From assembly GCA_030678995.1 (NCBI GenBank), contig JAUXTQ010000024.1, forward strand, positions 1-64,000: DNA of 64,000 nucleotides, in the 5' to 3' direction. Source of the stretch: Caulobacter sp. GTDB lineage: Bacteria; Pseudomonadota; Alphaproteobacteria; Caulobacterales; Caulobacteraceae. Position 1 is the first letter of the stretch, and each line of letters starts with the position of its first letter. The position numbers and the translations under genes are program-made. This document shows positions 8,627 through 16,857 of this stretch, in pieces. Below the pieces are notes generated by a model. That model saw only the letters and a list, made by a program, of their open reading frames with translations, did not search any database and had not been told where the DNA came from.

Positions 8627-9250
8627 ATGTCCATCAACACCGCTTCACCCGCCAGCCCGAGGATGGGTTGGCCGTTCGGATTCGTGCTGGTCACATCCCT
8701 GATCATCGCCATCGGTTCGGTGCGCTATCTGATCCCCGGCGCGCCCGGCGGGGCGCCGCCGATCATGGCCAACGCCTTCACGTCGCTGGGGGTGCTGACG
8801 GTCCATGCCGGGTTCGCGCTGGTGGCCCTGACGATCGGGCCATTCCAGTTCCTGAAGGGCCTGCGCGCGCGCCGGCCGGGCCTGCACCGCTGGATGGGGC
8901 GCACCTATGTGCTCTCGTGCCTGGTCGCCGGCATCGCGGGGCTGGTGCTGGCATTCGGGGCGAAGACCGGCCCGGTCTCGACGGCGGGATTCGGCCTGCT
9001 GGCCGCAGCCTGGCTCTACAGCACGACGAAGGCCTGGACCTCCGCCACCGCCCGCCGCTTCGACGACCACCGCCGCTGGATGATCCGCAGCTTCGCCCTG
9101 ACCTTCGCGGCCGTCACCCTTCGCCTCTACCTGCCCTTCGCGTTTTTCTCGCCCTGGGGTTACGACGACACGTACCGGGCCATCAGCTTTCTCTGCTGGG
9201 TCCCGAACCTGACGTTCGCGGAAGTGTTTGTCCGGGTGCGGCCAAAATAA
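8627..9250 (+). CDS. DUF2306 integral membrane protein
   Basis: 207 residues, starting MSINTASPASP after a GGGGAGA ribosome binding site; the earlier track start would overlap the LysR box. Six or so hydrophobic segments are visible, for example FGFVLVTSLIIAIGSVRYLI and GVLTVHAGFALVALTIGPFQF. The family signature HRWMGRTYVLSCL and the later RRFDDHRRWMIRSFALTFA contain His residues in or near membranes. Function of DUF2306 proteins is not settled. Divergent from, and probably controlled by, the adjacent LysR regulator; converges with the yegD-like gene with a 1-base gap. Confidence 0.86.
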   Translation: MSINTASPASPRMGWPFGFVLVTSLIIAIGSVRYLIPGAPGGAPPIMANAFTSLGVLTVHAGFALVALTIGPFQFLKGLRARRPGLHRWMGRTYVLSCLVAGIAGLVLAFGAKTGPVSTAGFGLLAAAWLYSTTKAWTSATARRFDDHRRWMIRSFALTFAAVTLRLYLPFAFFSPWGYDDTYRAISFLCWVPNLTFAEVFVRVRPK

Positions 9251-9251
9251 C

Positions 9252-10562
9252 CTACCCCGCCCGCTCGCTCCAGTCGTCCAGGTCCTCTTCCGCCCCCAGC
9301 AGCGCCAGGCCCGTGGCGATCGACACCAGCTCCGCGCCGCTCTCCAGCTTCGCCGCCCCGAAGCGGCGCTCGAAGATCGCCCGGACCGCCGGGACGAACG
9401 AAGACCCGCCGGTGAGGAACACCCGGTCCACGCCGGCTTCCGTCAGCCCCGCCCGCGTCAAAGCCTGATCCACCGCCCCCTCGATGGCCGTCAGTTCCGG
9501 CTGGATCCAGCGGTCGAAGCTCGCCCGCTTCACCGGCCCCTCGATCTCCACTGACCCGCCCCTGAACGAAAACACCGCCTCTTCGGCCCCAGACAGCGCC
9601 TCCTTCAGCCGCGAGACCGACTGGTAGAGCCGGTAGCCGTGGTTGTCGTCGAGCACCTCGACCAGCCGCTGCAACTTCTCCGGCTCGACCGCGTCGCGGA
9701 CCAGGCGGCGGATGTCGCGCATGTCCCGCGACGCCCGCAGCAGGGCCAGCTGCTCCCATCGGGCGAAGGCGGTGAAGTAGCGGTTGGGCAGGGGGATGAC
9801 GTTGTCGAAGGCGCGGTACAGGCTGCCCTTGCCCAGCCTGGGCGACACCAGATGGTCGATGATCCGGTAGTCGAAGGCGTCCCCCGCCACGCCCACCCCG
9901 GCGTTGGACAGGGCCTGCGACCGCACATGGCCGTCCCGGTGGGTGAACCGCACCAGCGAGAAGTCGCTGGTGCCGCCGCCGAAGTCGCCGACCAGCACCG
10001 TGGCGTCGCCCTCCAGCCGTTTGGCGAAGAAGAAGGCCGCCGCGACCGGCTCGTAGACGTAGCGGATGTCGGTAAAGCCCAGCCGCCGGAACGCCGTCTC
10101 GTAGCGGGTCAGGGCCAGGGCCGGGTCCGGCCGCAGCCCGGCGAAGGCCACCGGCCGGCCGACGATCACCCGCCTCGGCAGCTCGGCCATGTCCGCCCCG
10201 CCATGCTCGCGCAGCTTGAGCAGGAAGGCGCTCAGCAGGTCCTCGAAGGTGAACCGGCGGCGGAGGATCTCGGTGTCGGTGAACAGCGGGCTGGCGGCGT
10301 AGCTCTTGAACGACTGGATGAACCGCGTCTCCAGCGGCTCCTCCACATAGGCGTCGATGGCCCAGGGCCCGGCCTCGACGACCCGCCCGGCGGGGTCGTC
10401 CATCGGCGCATGGAAGCTGAGGGCCGAGCGGAAGGCGTTGAACGCCTCGCCGTCGTGGCTGAAGCCGGCGAGAGCCGCCTGGCCCCCGCCCTGGTCGAAG
10501 GCCACGACCGTGTTGGTCGTGCCGAAGTCGACGCCGATCGCGGCGTCGGAGAGGCGCGTCAT
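9252..10562 (-). CDS. yegD: YegD-type Hsp70-like ATPase
   Basis: 436 residues from MTRLSDAAIGVDFGTTNT. The actin-like ATPase parts are clear: phosphate-1 loop GVDFGTTNTVVAF, connect and phosphate-2 region VLVGDFGGGTSDFSLV, YVYEPVAAAFFFAK, and adenosine motif FLTGGSSFVPAVR. There is no C-terminal substrate-binding domain of the DnaK type, as is normal for YegD, so it is not a classic chaperone. Physiological role unknown. The start at 10562 leaves a family-like N-terminus; the track start reads into the upstream repeat. Confidence 0.9.
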   Translation of the reverse strand: MTRLSDAAIGVDFGTTNTVVAFDQGGGQAALAGFSHDGEAFNAFRSALSFHAPMDDPAGRVVEAGPWAIDAYVEEPLETRFIQSFKSYAASPLFTDTEILRRRFTFEDLLSAFLLKLREHGGADMAELPRRVIVGRPVAFAGLRPDPALALTRYETAFRRLGFTDIRYVYEPVAAAFFFAKRLEGDATVLVGDFGGGTSDFSLVRFTHRDGHVRSQALSNAGVGVAGDAFDYRIIDHLVSPRLGKGSLYRAFDNVIPLPNRYFTAFARWEQLALLRASRDMRDIRRLVRDAVEPEKLQRLVEVLDDNHGYRLYQSVSRLKEALSGAEEAVFSFRGGSVEIEGPVKRASFDRWIQPELTAIEGAVDQALTRAGLTEAGVDRVFLTGGSSFVPAVRAIFERRFGAAKLESGAELVSIATGLALLGAEEDLDDWSERAG

Positions 10563-10593
10563 GGGGATGTCCCTTCGCGGATAGAAGCGGAGA

Positions 10594-10712
10594 ACAAGTT
10601 CCTCCCCCACGGGGGAGGTGGCTCGCCGAAGGCGAGACGGAGGGGGGCGTGTTGAACCGCCCCCTCAGTCAGCCCTGCGGGCTGCCAGCTCCCCCAGGGG
10701 GGAGCAACTTGT
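10594..10712. repeat. Palindromic CCTCCCC-type composite repeat
   Basis: Outer inverted arms ACAAGTT..CTCCCCC and GGGGGGAG..AACTTGT enclose nested hairpins: CCTCCCCC-A-CGGGGGAGG, CTCGCC-GAA-GGCGAG and AGCCC-TGC-GGGCT. Non-coding, in the gap between yegD and maeB. Its architecture resembles the elements at 13206 and 14770. Confidence 0.85.
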
Positions 10713-10790
10713 CGAACGACCCGCTCCGGGTCCGATCGAACGAACCGTCTAGCGCGGGGAAACAGGCACTCTGATCATGAAGCCATGGCC

Positions 10791-13082
10791 CTACTCCGCC
10801 GCCGGCTCGAGCGGCTGGTCGTAGGCCGCCATCAGAGCCATGTTGAGGATCCGCGAGACCGAGGCTGACAGCGGCGCGATCTGCACCGACTTCGACAGCC
10901 CCAGCAGGATCGGCCCGATCACCGTGGCCGCGCCCAGCGACTGCACCAGCTTGGTCGAGATCGAGGCCGAGTGGATCGCCGGCATGATCAGCACATTGGC
11001 CGGGCCGGTCAGGCGCATGAAGGGGAAGTTGCTCCGCGAGTCCGGCTCCAGGGCCAGTTCCGGCGGCATCTCGCCCTCGTACTCGAAGTCGACGCCCTCC
11101 ATCTCGTCGAGCATGGCCACCGCCTCGCGCACCTTCTCCGACCGCAGCCCCATGGGGTTGCCGAAGGTCGAGTAGCTCATGAAGGCGACGCGCGGGGTGA
11201 AGCCCAGCTTGGCCACCGCCCGGGCGGCCTCGCAGGCGATTTCCACCAGCTCCTCGGCCTCGGGCATCTCGGTGACGTTGGTGTCGGCGATGAACAGGGT
11301 GTGGCCCTTGGCCATCACGATCGACATGCCGATGACCCGCCCGCCGGGGGCGGGATCGATCACATGCAGCACCTCTTCGAGCACCTGGTCGAAGCTGCGG
11401 GTCACGCCGGTGACCATGCCGTCAGCGTCGCCCAGGGCGACCATCGAGGCGGCGAAGCTGTTGCGGTCCTGGTTGATCAGCCGCTGGACGTCGCGCTTGA
11501 GGTAGCCCTCGCGCTGCAGCCGCTGGTACAGGTGGTCGACGTAGTCCGGATTGCGGTCCGAGACCCGGGCGTTGACGATCTGCAGGTTCAGCTCCGCCGG
11601 GTCCAGGCCCGCCGAGCGCATGTTCTCCTTCACCAGTTCCTCGCGGCCGACGAGGATGGCGTCGCCCAGGCCCTGGGTCTGGAAGGCGTGGGCGGCGCGG
11701 ATCACGCTCAGCTCCTCGCCCTCGGCGAACACGATGCGCTTGCGCGGCCCGCTCATCACCGCGCCCGACAGCTTCTGCAGGAAGGCCGCCGCCGGATCGA
11801 GGCGCTGGGCCAGCTGGGCGCGATAGGCGTCCATGTCGGCGATCGGCTTGCGCGCCACGCCGGTGTCCATCGCCGCCTGGGCGACGAACGGCGGGATGTA
11901 CCAGATCAGCCGCGGATCGAAGGCCGAGGGGATGATGTACTGCGGGCCGAACTTCAGCTGCCGGCCGTGATAGGCGGCGGCCACTTCATCCGGCACATCT
12001 TCCCGCGCGAGCATGGCCAGGGCGTTGGCGCAGGCGATCTTCATCTCGTGATTGACCCGCCGGGCCCGCACATCGAGCGCCCCGCGGAAGATGTAGGGGA
12101 AGCCCAGCACGTTGTTGACCTGGTTGGGATAGTCGCTGCGGCCGGTGCCCATGATGGCGTCGCTGCGCACCGAATGGACATCTTCTGGGGTGATCTCCGG
12201 GTCCGGGTTGGCCATGGCAAAGATCACCGGATTGGGCGCCATGCTGGCGATCATCTCCTTGGTGAACGCCCCCGCCGCCGACAGGCCCAGCAGCACGTCC
12301 GCGCCGGCCACGGCCTCGGCCAGGGTGCGCTTGTCGGTGTCCACCGCGTGGGCGCTTTTCCACTGGTTCATGCCCTCGGTGCGGCCCTGGTAGAGCACGC
12401 CCTTGGAGTCGCAGGCGATGACGTTCTCGGGCCGCACGCCCATCGCCTTGATCAGCTCAATCGAGGCGATGCCGGCGGCGCCGGGGCCGTTCAGCACCAC
12501 CTTCACGTCCGCCAGCTTCTTGCCGGTGATGAAACAGGCGTTGATCAGGCCGGCGGCGCAGATGATCGCCGTACCGTGCTGGTCGTCGTGGAACACCGGG
12601 ATGTCCAGCAGCTCCTGGCAGCGCTGCTCGATGATGAAACACTCGGGGCTCTTGATGTCCTCGAGGTTGATGCCGCCGAACGTCGCGCCGATGGTCTTGA
12701 CCACCGTGATGATCTCGTCGGGGTCCTCGGTGCTGAGCTCGATGTCGATGGCGTCGACGTCGGCGAAGCGCTTGAACAGCACCGCCTTGCCTTCCATCAC
12801 CGGCTTGGAGGCCATCGCGCCCAGGTTGCCCAGGCCCAGGATGGCCGTGCCGTTGGTGATCACCCCGACCAGATTGCCCTTGGACGTGTAGTCGTAGACC
12901 AGGTCCGGATTCTCGGCGATGGCCAGCACCGGCACGGCGACGCCCGGCGAATAGGCCAGGCTCAGGTCCCGCTGGGTGACCATCGGCTTGGTCGCCGCGA
13001 TGGCGATCTTGCCCGGCGTCGGGAACTGGTGGAAGGCCAGCGCCTCCTCGTCGGTGAAGGTCTTCTTTTCGGAATCACTCAT
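10791..13082 (-). CDS. maeB: NADP-dependent malic enzyme (MaeB type, PTA-like C-domain)
   Basis: 763 residues. It decarboxylates malate to pyruvate with NADP. The N-terminal 430 residues form the malic enzyme part: LAYSPGVAVPV, VFHDDQHGTAII, the nucleotide-binding GPGAAGIASIELI and IFAMANPDPEITP. From about residue 440 a phosphate acetyltransferase-like domain follows (RIVFAEGEELSVIRAAHAFQ, PAIHSASISTKLVQSLGA); in characterised MaeB proteins this part is regulatory, sensing acetyl-CoA, rather than catalytic. ATG 13082 gives the standard N-terminus, with only a weak ribosome binding site. Links the TCA cycle to pyruvate and NADPH supply. Confidence 0.95.
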   Translation of the reverse strand: MSDSEKKTFTDEEALAFHQFPTPGKIAIAATKPMVTQRDLSLAYSPGVAVPVLAIAENPDLVYDYTSKGNLVGVITNGTAILGLGNLGAMASKPVMEGKAVLFKRFADVDAIDIELSTEDPDEIITVVKTIGATFGGINLEDIKSPECFIIEQRCQELLDIPVFHDDQHGTAIICAAGLINACFITGKKLADVKVVLNGPGAAGIASIELIKAMGVRPENVIACDSKGVLYQGRTEGMNQWKSAHAVDTDKRTLAEAVAGADVLLGLSAAGAFTKEMIASMAPNPVIFAMANPDPEITPEDVHSVRSDAIMGTGRSDYPNQVNNVLGFPYIFRGALDVRARRVNHEMKIACANALAMLAREDVPDEVAAAYHGRQLKFGPQYIIPSAFDPRLIWYIPPFVAQAAMDTGVARKPIADMDAYRAQLAQRLDPAAAFLQKLSGAVMSGPRKRIVFAEGEELSVIRAAHAFQTQGLGDAILVGREELVKENMRSAGLDPAELNLQIVNARVSDRNPDYVDHLYQRLQREGYLKRDVQRLINQDRNSFAASMVALGDADGMVTGVTRSFDQVLEEVLHVIDPAPGGRVIGMSIVMAKGHTLFIADTNVTEMPEAEELVEIACEAARAVAKLGFTPRVAFMSYSTFGNPMGLRSEKVREAVAMLDEMEGVDFEYEGEMPPELALEPDSRSNFPFMRLTGPANVLIMPAIHSASISTKLVQSLGAATVIGPILLGLSKSVQIAPLSASVSRILNMALMAAYDQPLEPAAE

Positions 13083-13205
13083 GGCGGAGGCGGACGTCCT
13101 TGAAACGCTGGAGCGGCGTCACCGGTCGTCAGGCCGGTCGCGTCGGGGGCAGGAAGGCGCGCAACCTAACGGGCGGGGGGCGGTGGGACAACCGTGCGCT
13201 TGTCC

Positions 13206-13365
13206 TTCCTCTCCCACTTGGGAGAGGGGGACCACGCGGAGCGTGGTGGAGAGGGAGGCGCGGTGGTGGATGGTTGGAGAGCCGGCGATCCGGACGTCCC
13301 GGCCAACAGCAACGCCTCCCTCCACCAGCCTCCGGCTGGTCCCCCTCTCCCTCGCGGGAGAGGAA
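13206..13365. repeat. Composite palindromic repeat, copy E1
   Basis: About 160 bp. CCTCTCCCACTTGGGAGAGG and CCACGCGGAGCGTGG hairpins stand at the left, CCAGCCTCCGGCTGG and CTCTCCCTCGCGGGAGAG at the right, around the core GCGATCCGGACGTCCCGGC. The core and both ends recur at 14770-14932. It accounts for most of the 329-base gap between maeB and dapB; no gene is seen there. Confidence 0.9.
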
Positions 13366-13411
13366 AGACGCGACCGCTGACAACCGCCCCCACCCGCGCT
13401 AATCCTTCCCC

Positions 13412-14197
13412 ATGACCCAGCCGCCCGCCGCCCCCGTGAAGATCGCCGTCGCCGGTGCGCTCGGCCGGATGGGCCGGGCGGTGATCGCGCTCTGCGAAGG
13501 CCGCGAGGACGTGACCGTGGTCGCCCGCTACGAGCGCCCCGGCGTCGAGGGCGAGGGGCTGGTCAGCATCGACGCCGCCATCGCCGCCGCCGACGTGGTC
13601 ATCGACTTCACCACGCCGGAGGCCTCGGTCGCCCTGGCCGAGAAGGCCGCCGGCCGCGGCGCGGTGGCCCTGGTCATCGGCACTACCGGCCTGTCACAGG
13701 ACCAGACCCGCCGCATCGACGAGGCCGCCGGCCGCATCGCCATCGTCCGGTCCGGCAGCTTCTCGCTGGGGATCAACATGCTGCTGGGGCTGGTCGAACA
13801 GGCGGCCCGGGCCTTCGACGCGAGCGACTTCGACATCGAGGTGTTCGAGGCCCACCACCGAAGGAAGGTCGACGCCCCCAGCGGCACGGCCCTGATGCTG
13901 GGCGAGGCGGCCGCGCGCGGTCGCGGCGTCGACCTGAAGGACGTCATCCAGCCCGCCCGCCACGGCCTGACCGGCGCCCGGCCGGAGGGCGAGATCGGCT
14001 TCTCCGTCCTGCGCGGCGGCGGCATCATCGGCGAGCACAGCGTGACGTTTGCGGGTGAGGAGGAGATCCTCACCATCAGCCATTCCTCGCGGGACCGGTC
14101 ACTCTTCGCGCGCGGGGCGGTGACGGCGGCGCGGTGGGTGGCGGGCCGGGGGGCGGGGGCGTTCGATATGCAGGATGTGTTGGGGTTGCGAGGGTAG
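13412..14197 (+). CDS. dapB: 4-hydroxy-tetrahydrodipicolinate reductase
   Basis: 261 residues. DapB reduces HTPA with NAD(P)H in the lysine and diaminopimelate pathway. The nucleotide-binding motif VAGALGRMGRAV is at residues 12-23, DFTTPEA and GTTGLS follow, and the catalytic region reads EAHHRRKVDAPSGTAL. The C-terminus with SRDRSLFARGAVTAARWV is standard. It is monocistronic or followed by the small unknown gene 6 bases downstream. Confident. Confidence 0.96.
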   Translation: MTQPPAAPVKIAVAGALGRMGRAVIALCEGREDVTVVARYERPGVEGEGLVSIDAAIAAADVVIDFTTPEASVALAEKAAGRGAVALVIGTTGLSQDQTRRIDEAAGRIAIVRSGSFSLGINMLLGLVEQAARAFDASDFDIEVFEAHHRRKVDAPSGTALMLGEAAARGRGVDLKDVIQPARHGLTGARPEGEIGFSVLRGGGIIGEHSVTFAGEEEILTISHSSRDRSLFARGAVTAARWVAGRGAGAFDMQDVLGLRG

Positions 14198-14203
14198 GGC
14201 GCA

Positions 14204-14587
14204 ATGGACGCGATGATGTCCCGGTTGAGCCCGCTCGAAAGCGCAGTTGCTGAAGCCATCAGCCACCAGTATCCAGTCGCGACGTCAGCGCTGCTGAGCC
14301 AACTCGCGACGGCAACAGTTACAGGTCGCGACTTCACCGGTTCAGGCTTCTTCACCGAGTTCGAGGTCAGCCGATCCGCCCCGTCAGCGCCTACGGCCAT
14401 TGGACCAGTGGGGTGGATCGGCGCCCTGGTAGGGCCAGACCGCTATCCAATGGAGTTCATGCTCTACGTTCGGGAAGGCTTTGCGCACATGATCGAGGCT
14501 TACAGCTACGGCGATGGCTATGGGGAACTGGACTTGATCAACGCCGAGTTTAGCCGGCCGACTGCCATCGATACCTACCAACTCTGA
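14204..14587 (+). CDS. Hypothetical protein, no recognised family
   Basis: 127 residues beginning MDAMMSRLSPLESAVAEAI, 6 bases after the dapB stop. No signal peptide or membrane segment. The middle (GFFTEFEVSRSAP, VGWIGALVGPDRYPMEFMLYVREGF) and the C-terminal EAYSYGDGYGELD suggest a small alpha/beta protein of a kind I have seen as uncharacterised singletons. The base composition is less GC-rich than in dapB (for example ACAGTTACAGG), which may mean later acquisition. A second in-frame ATG (MSRLSPLE) is a possible start. Function unknown. Confidence 0.6.
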   Translation: MDAMMSRLSPLESAVAEAISHQYPVATSALLSQLATATVTGRDFTGSGFFTEFEVSRSAPSAPTAIGPVGWIGALVGPDRYPMEFMLYVREGFAHMIEAYSYGDGYGELDLINAEFSRPTAIDTYQL

Positions 14588-14636
14588 AACAGCTTCAGGG
14601 GTTGTATGAGGTTCAGGAGCCCACACCCCGCCCTTC

Positions 14637-14762
14637 ATCTCATGGCGAGAGCTTCGCCGGTCGGGACAGGTCACTCAAGGGTGGCCCTCCGGGCCATCGC
14701 TTCGCGACGCGCAGCGCCCTTGACTGACCTGTCCCGACCGGCACGCCGGCCTGCATGAGATC
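14637..14762. repeat. Long inverted repeat with GGGACAG arms
   Basis: Arms of 26 bp (14656-14681 and 14717-14742) pair with one mismatch: GCCGGTCGGGACAGGTCA... against ...TGACCTGTCCCGACCGGC. Outer TCTCATG / CATGAGA extends the symmetry. The arm GGGACAGGTCACTCA resembles the hairpin at 16671 (GGGACAGCTTACTCA). With the repeat at 14770 it fills the 364-base gap between the unknown gene and cysQ; no gene is seen there. Confidence 0.85.
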
Positions 14763-14769
14763 AATGGCT

Positions 14770-14932
14770 TTCCTCCCCCACTTGGGGGAGGGGGACCAAG
14801 CGGAGCTTGGTGGTGGGGGATGCGCGGTGGCGGCCGATTGAGGCGCTGGCGATCCGGACGTCCCGGCTCACAGCGGCGCATCCCTCTCCACCAGCCTTCG
14901 GCTGGTCCCCCTCTCCCAAGTGGGAGAGGAGA
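14770..14932. repeat. Composite palindromic repeat, copy E2
   Basis: Homologue of the element at 13206. It shares the GCGATCCGGACGTCCCGGC core, the flanking GCGCGGTGG, the CCACTTGGG hairpin on the left and CCAGCCTTCGGCTGG plus CTCTCCCAAGTGGGAGAG on the right. Same orientation as copy E1, 1.5 kb away. Confidence 0.9.
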
Positions 14933-14951
14933 AGCGAAGCTGGGAGAGGCG

Positions 14952-15722
14952 CTACCCGCCCCTCGCCACGAACCACTCATTCAGGAACCGCTTGTCGGCC
15001 TTGCCGTACAGAAACTCGGCGCCCTGATACCCGCCAACACTCCCACCCGCCGCCTCGAGCACCGCCTGGGCGGCGCAAATGTCCCACTCGCTCGTCGGGC
15101 CGTGGCGCGGATAGATGTCGGCCACGCCCTCGGCGATGCGGCAGAGCTTGACCGAGCTGTCCATGGCCACCTTCAGGTCAAAGCCGTACTCGGCGGTCAG
15201 CTTGGCCAGCGTCTCTTCCTTCATGGTGTGGCTGATCAGGGCCACCGCCTCGCCCTTGGGCCAGGGGCGCACCTGCACCGGGCTCGCCGCCCCGCCTTCG
15301 GCGCGCTTCATCGCGCCTCGCGCGGTGGTGAACCAGGTCTCGCCCGAGGCCGGGGCGCAGACCGCGCCGGCCACCGGCCTGCGGCCGGCCACCAGGCCGA
15401 TGTTGACGGTGAAGCTGGGGTCGCCGCGCATGAAGGCCTTGGTGCCGTCCACCGGATCGACGAGGAAAAAGCGGTCGCCGATGGCGTCCGGGGTGCCGAA
15501 CTCGCTGGCGTGTTCCTCGGCGACGATGGCGATGTCCGGGAAGCGTTCCTTCAACCGCTTGACGATCAGCTTCTCGCCCTCCTGGTCGGCGATGGTCACC
15601 GGGCTCATGTCGGCCTTGGCTGTGTGGGCCACCGTGCCGCCGTGCGACCAGTAGGGCAGGACCAGCCGGCCGGCTTCCTCGACGATGTCGGCCAGGATCA
15701 GTCCAATGTCGGCGTCGCTCAT
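14952..15722 (-). CDS. cysQ: 3'(2'),5'-bisphosphate nucleotidase CysQ
   Basis: 256 residues. Member of the inositol monophosphatase superfamily that removes the 3'-phosphate from PAP made in sulfate assimilation. Metal-binding motifs are present: AEEHASEFG, the DPVDGTKAF signature at about residue 88 and EWDICAAQAVLEAAGG near 222. The start ATG overlaps the stop of the DUF3553 gene by 4 bases, indicating translational coupling. Other IMPase family phosphatases are possible, but the sequence pattern is CysQ-like. Confidence 0.92.
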   Translation of the reverse strand: MSDADIGLILADIVEEAGRLVLPYWSHGGTVAHTAKADMSPVTIADQEGEKLIVKRLKERFPDIAIVAEEHASEFGTPDAIGDRFFLVDPVDGTKAFMRGDPSFTVNIGLVAGRRPVAGAVCAPASGETWFTTARGAMKRAEGGAASPVQVRPWPKGEAVALISHTMKEETLAKLTAEYGFDLKVAMDSSVKLCRIAEGVADIYPRHGPTSEWDICAAQAVLEAAGGSVGGYQGAEFLYGKADKRFLNEWFVARGG

Positions 15723-15907
15723 CGGCGGGCTCCCGGGTCGTCGGCCACGAAAATCAGACGCACGACCGACGCATCGATGGCCTGCTTGCCGGCGTTCTCG
15801 AAATCGACGGTGACCCGCCGCCCGGCCACCGACTGCACCTGTCCCAGACCCCAGTCCTCGCGATCCGGATGGCGCACCAGGGCGCCGGGCTCGATAAAGG
15901 GGTCCAT
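15719..15907 (-). CDS. DUF3553 family small protein
   Basis: 62 residues. The beta-strand-rich sequence PGALVRHPDREDWGLGQVQSV...VTVDFENAGKQAID matches the DUF3553 pattern, a short barrel-like domain also found at the C-terminus of some UvrD/PcrA helicases, where it contacts nucleic acid or protein partners. Here it is free-standing. First gene of a two-gene unit with cysQ (4-base overlap). Role unknown. Confidence 0.8.
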   Translation of the reverse strand: MDPFIEPGALVRHPDREDWGLGQVQSVAGRRVTVDFENAGKQAIDASVVRLIFVADDPGARR

Positions 15908-15972
15908 GGCGGTCTGGTTAGGGGCCTACGGGCCATTTGCCAACGCTTCAAATCAGGTCAATTTCGACAGCC

Positions 15973-16665
15973 ATGACCGAACCCGACGCCTTCCAGCCCA
16001 TCCCCGAGCCCGAGGGCCCCGCCGCCGGGGACCTGCTGCCAGAGGCCGCCGAACTGGCGGCCCAGATTTCCGCGCGGCTGTGCCACGACTTCATCAGCCC
16101 GGCCAGCGCCATCGTTTCGGGCCTGGACCTGCTGGAGGACCCGACCGCCCAGGACATGCGCGAGGACGCCATGGACCTGATCGGCCAGAGCGCTCGCAAG
16201 CTGGCCGACCTGCTGCAGTTCAGCCGGGTGGCCTTCGGCGCCTCGGCCTCGGCCGAGACCTACGACGCCCGCGAGCTGGAGAGCCTGGCCAGGGGCGTCT
16301 TCGCCCATGTGCGGCCCGAGCTGGACTGGAAGGTCGAGGTCGCCGCGCTGAACAAGGCCAGCGGCCGCATCCTGATGAACCTCTGCCAGATCGCCGCCGG
16401 CGCCCTGCCGATCGGGGGTGTGGCCACGGCCCGGGTGGTGGAGGCCGACGGCCGGGCGGCCATCTCCCTGGAAGCGGTCGGCCCGCGGGCCAAGCTGAAG
16501 CCGGAGGTGCTGCGCGGCCTCAAGGGCGAGCCCCGCGGCGACGCGGTCGGCGGTGCCTGGGTCCAGGCCTACTACCTGCACCTGATCGTCAAGGCCGCCG
16601 GCGGCCAGCTGGCCGCCGAGGTCGGCGAGGAGCGCGTGACCCTGGCGGCCTGGACGCCGGTCTAG
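15973..16665 (+). CDS. chpT: Histidine phosphotransferase ChpT
   Basis: 230 residues from MTEPDAFQPIPEPEG. In Caulobacter, ChpT passes phosphate from the hybrid kinase CckA to CtrA and CpdR and so drives the cell cycle. The DHp helix reads SARLCHDFISPASAIVSGLDLL with the phospho-accepting His at about residue 38. The rest is a degenerate kinase-like ATP domain without N/G boxes (for example VGGAWVQAYYLHLIVKAAGG), as expected for ChpT. ATG 15973 is chosen; the track's earlier start adds 12 unlikely residues. A perfect inverted repeat follows the stop codon. Confidence 0.93.
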   Translation: MTEPDAFQPIPEPEGPAAGDLLPEAAELAAQISARLCHDFISPASAIVSGLDLLEDPTAQDMREDAMDLIGQSARKLADLLQFSRVAFGASASAETYDARELESLARGVFAHVRPELDWKVEVAALNKASGRILMNLCQIAAGALPIGGVATARVVEADGRAAISLEAVGPRAKLKPEVLRGLKGEPRGDAVGGAWVQAYYLHLIVKAAGGQLAAEVGEERVTLAAWTPV

Positions 16666-16670
16666 CGCCT

Positions 16671-16757
16671 GAAATCAGGGGACAGCTTACTCATTTCGTC
16701 GGTTCCTCGCTGCCGGACGCGGCTTCGAACGAAATGAGTAAGCTGTCCCCTGATTTC
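16671..16757. repeat. Perfect 29-bp inverted repeat (REP-like)
   Basis: Arms 16671-16699 and 16729-16757 are exact reverse complements, starting GAAATCAGGGGACAGCTTAC, around a 29-base spacer. It lies 5 bases after the chpT stop codon and 100 bases before the next gene. There is no T-tract, so it is not an ordinary terminator. Confidence 0.93.
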
Positions 16758-16857
16758 CACAGCTGCGGACAATCGGTCGCGCGCGTTTTCCACGTCCTCT
16801 CACGACCCGTTAACCGACACATCGGACAACAGCAGTCGGGGAAGGAGCGTTGGCGCC

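Noticed and set aside
10971-13103. 710-codon plus-strand ORF opposite maeB
   Set aside because: Shadow frame; the opposite strand encodes complete malic enzyme.
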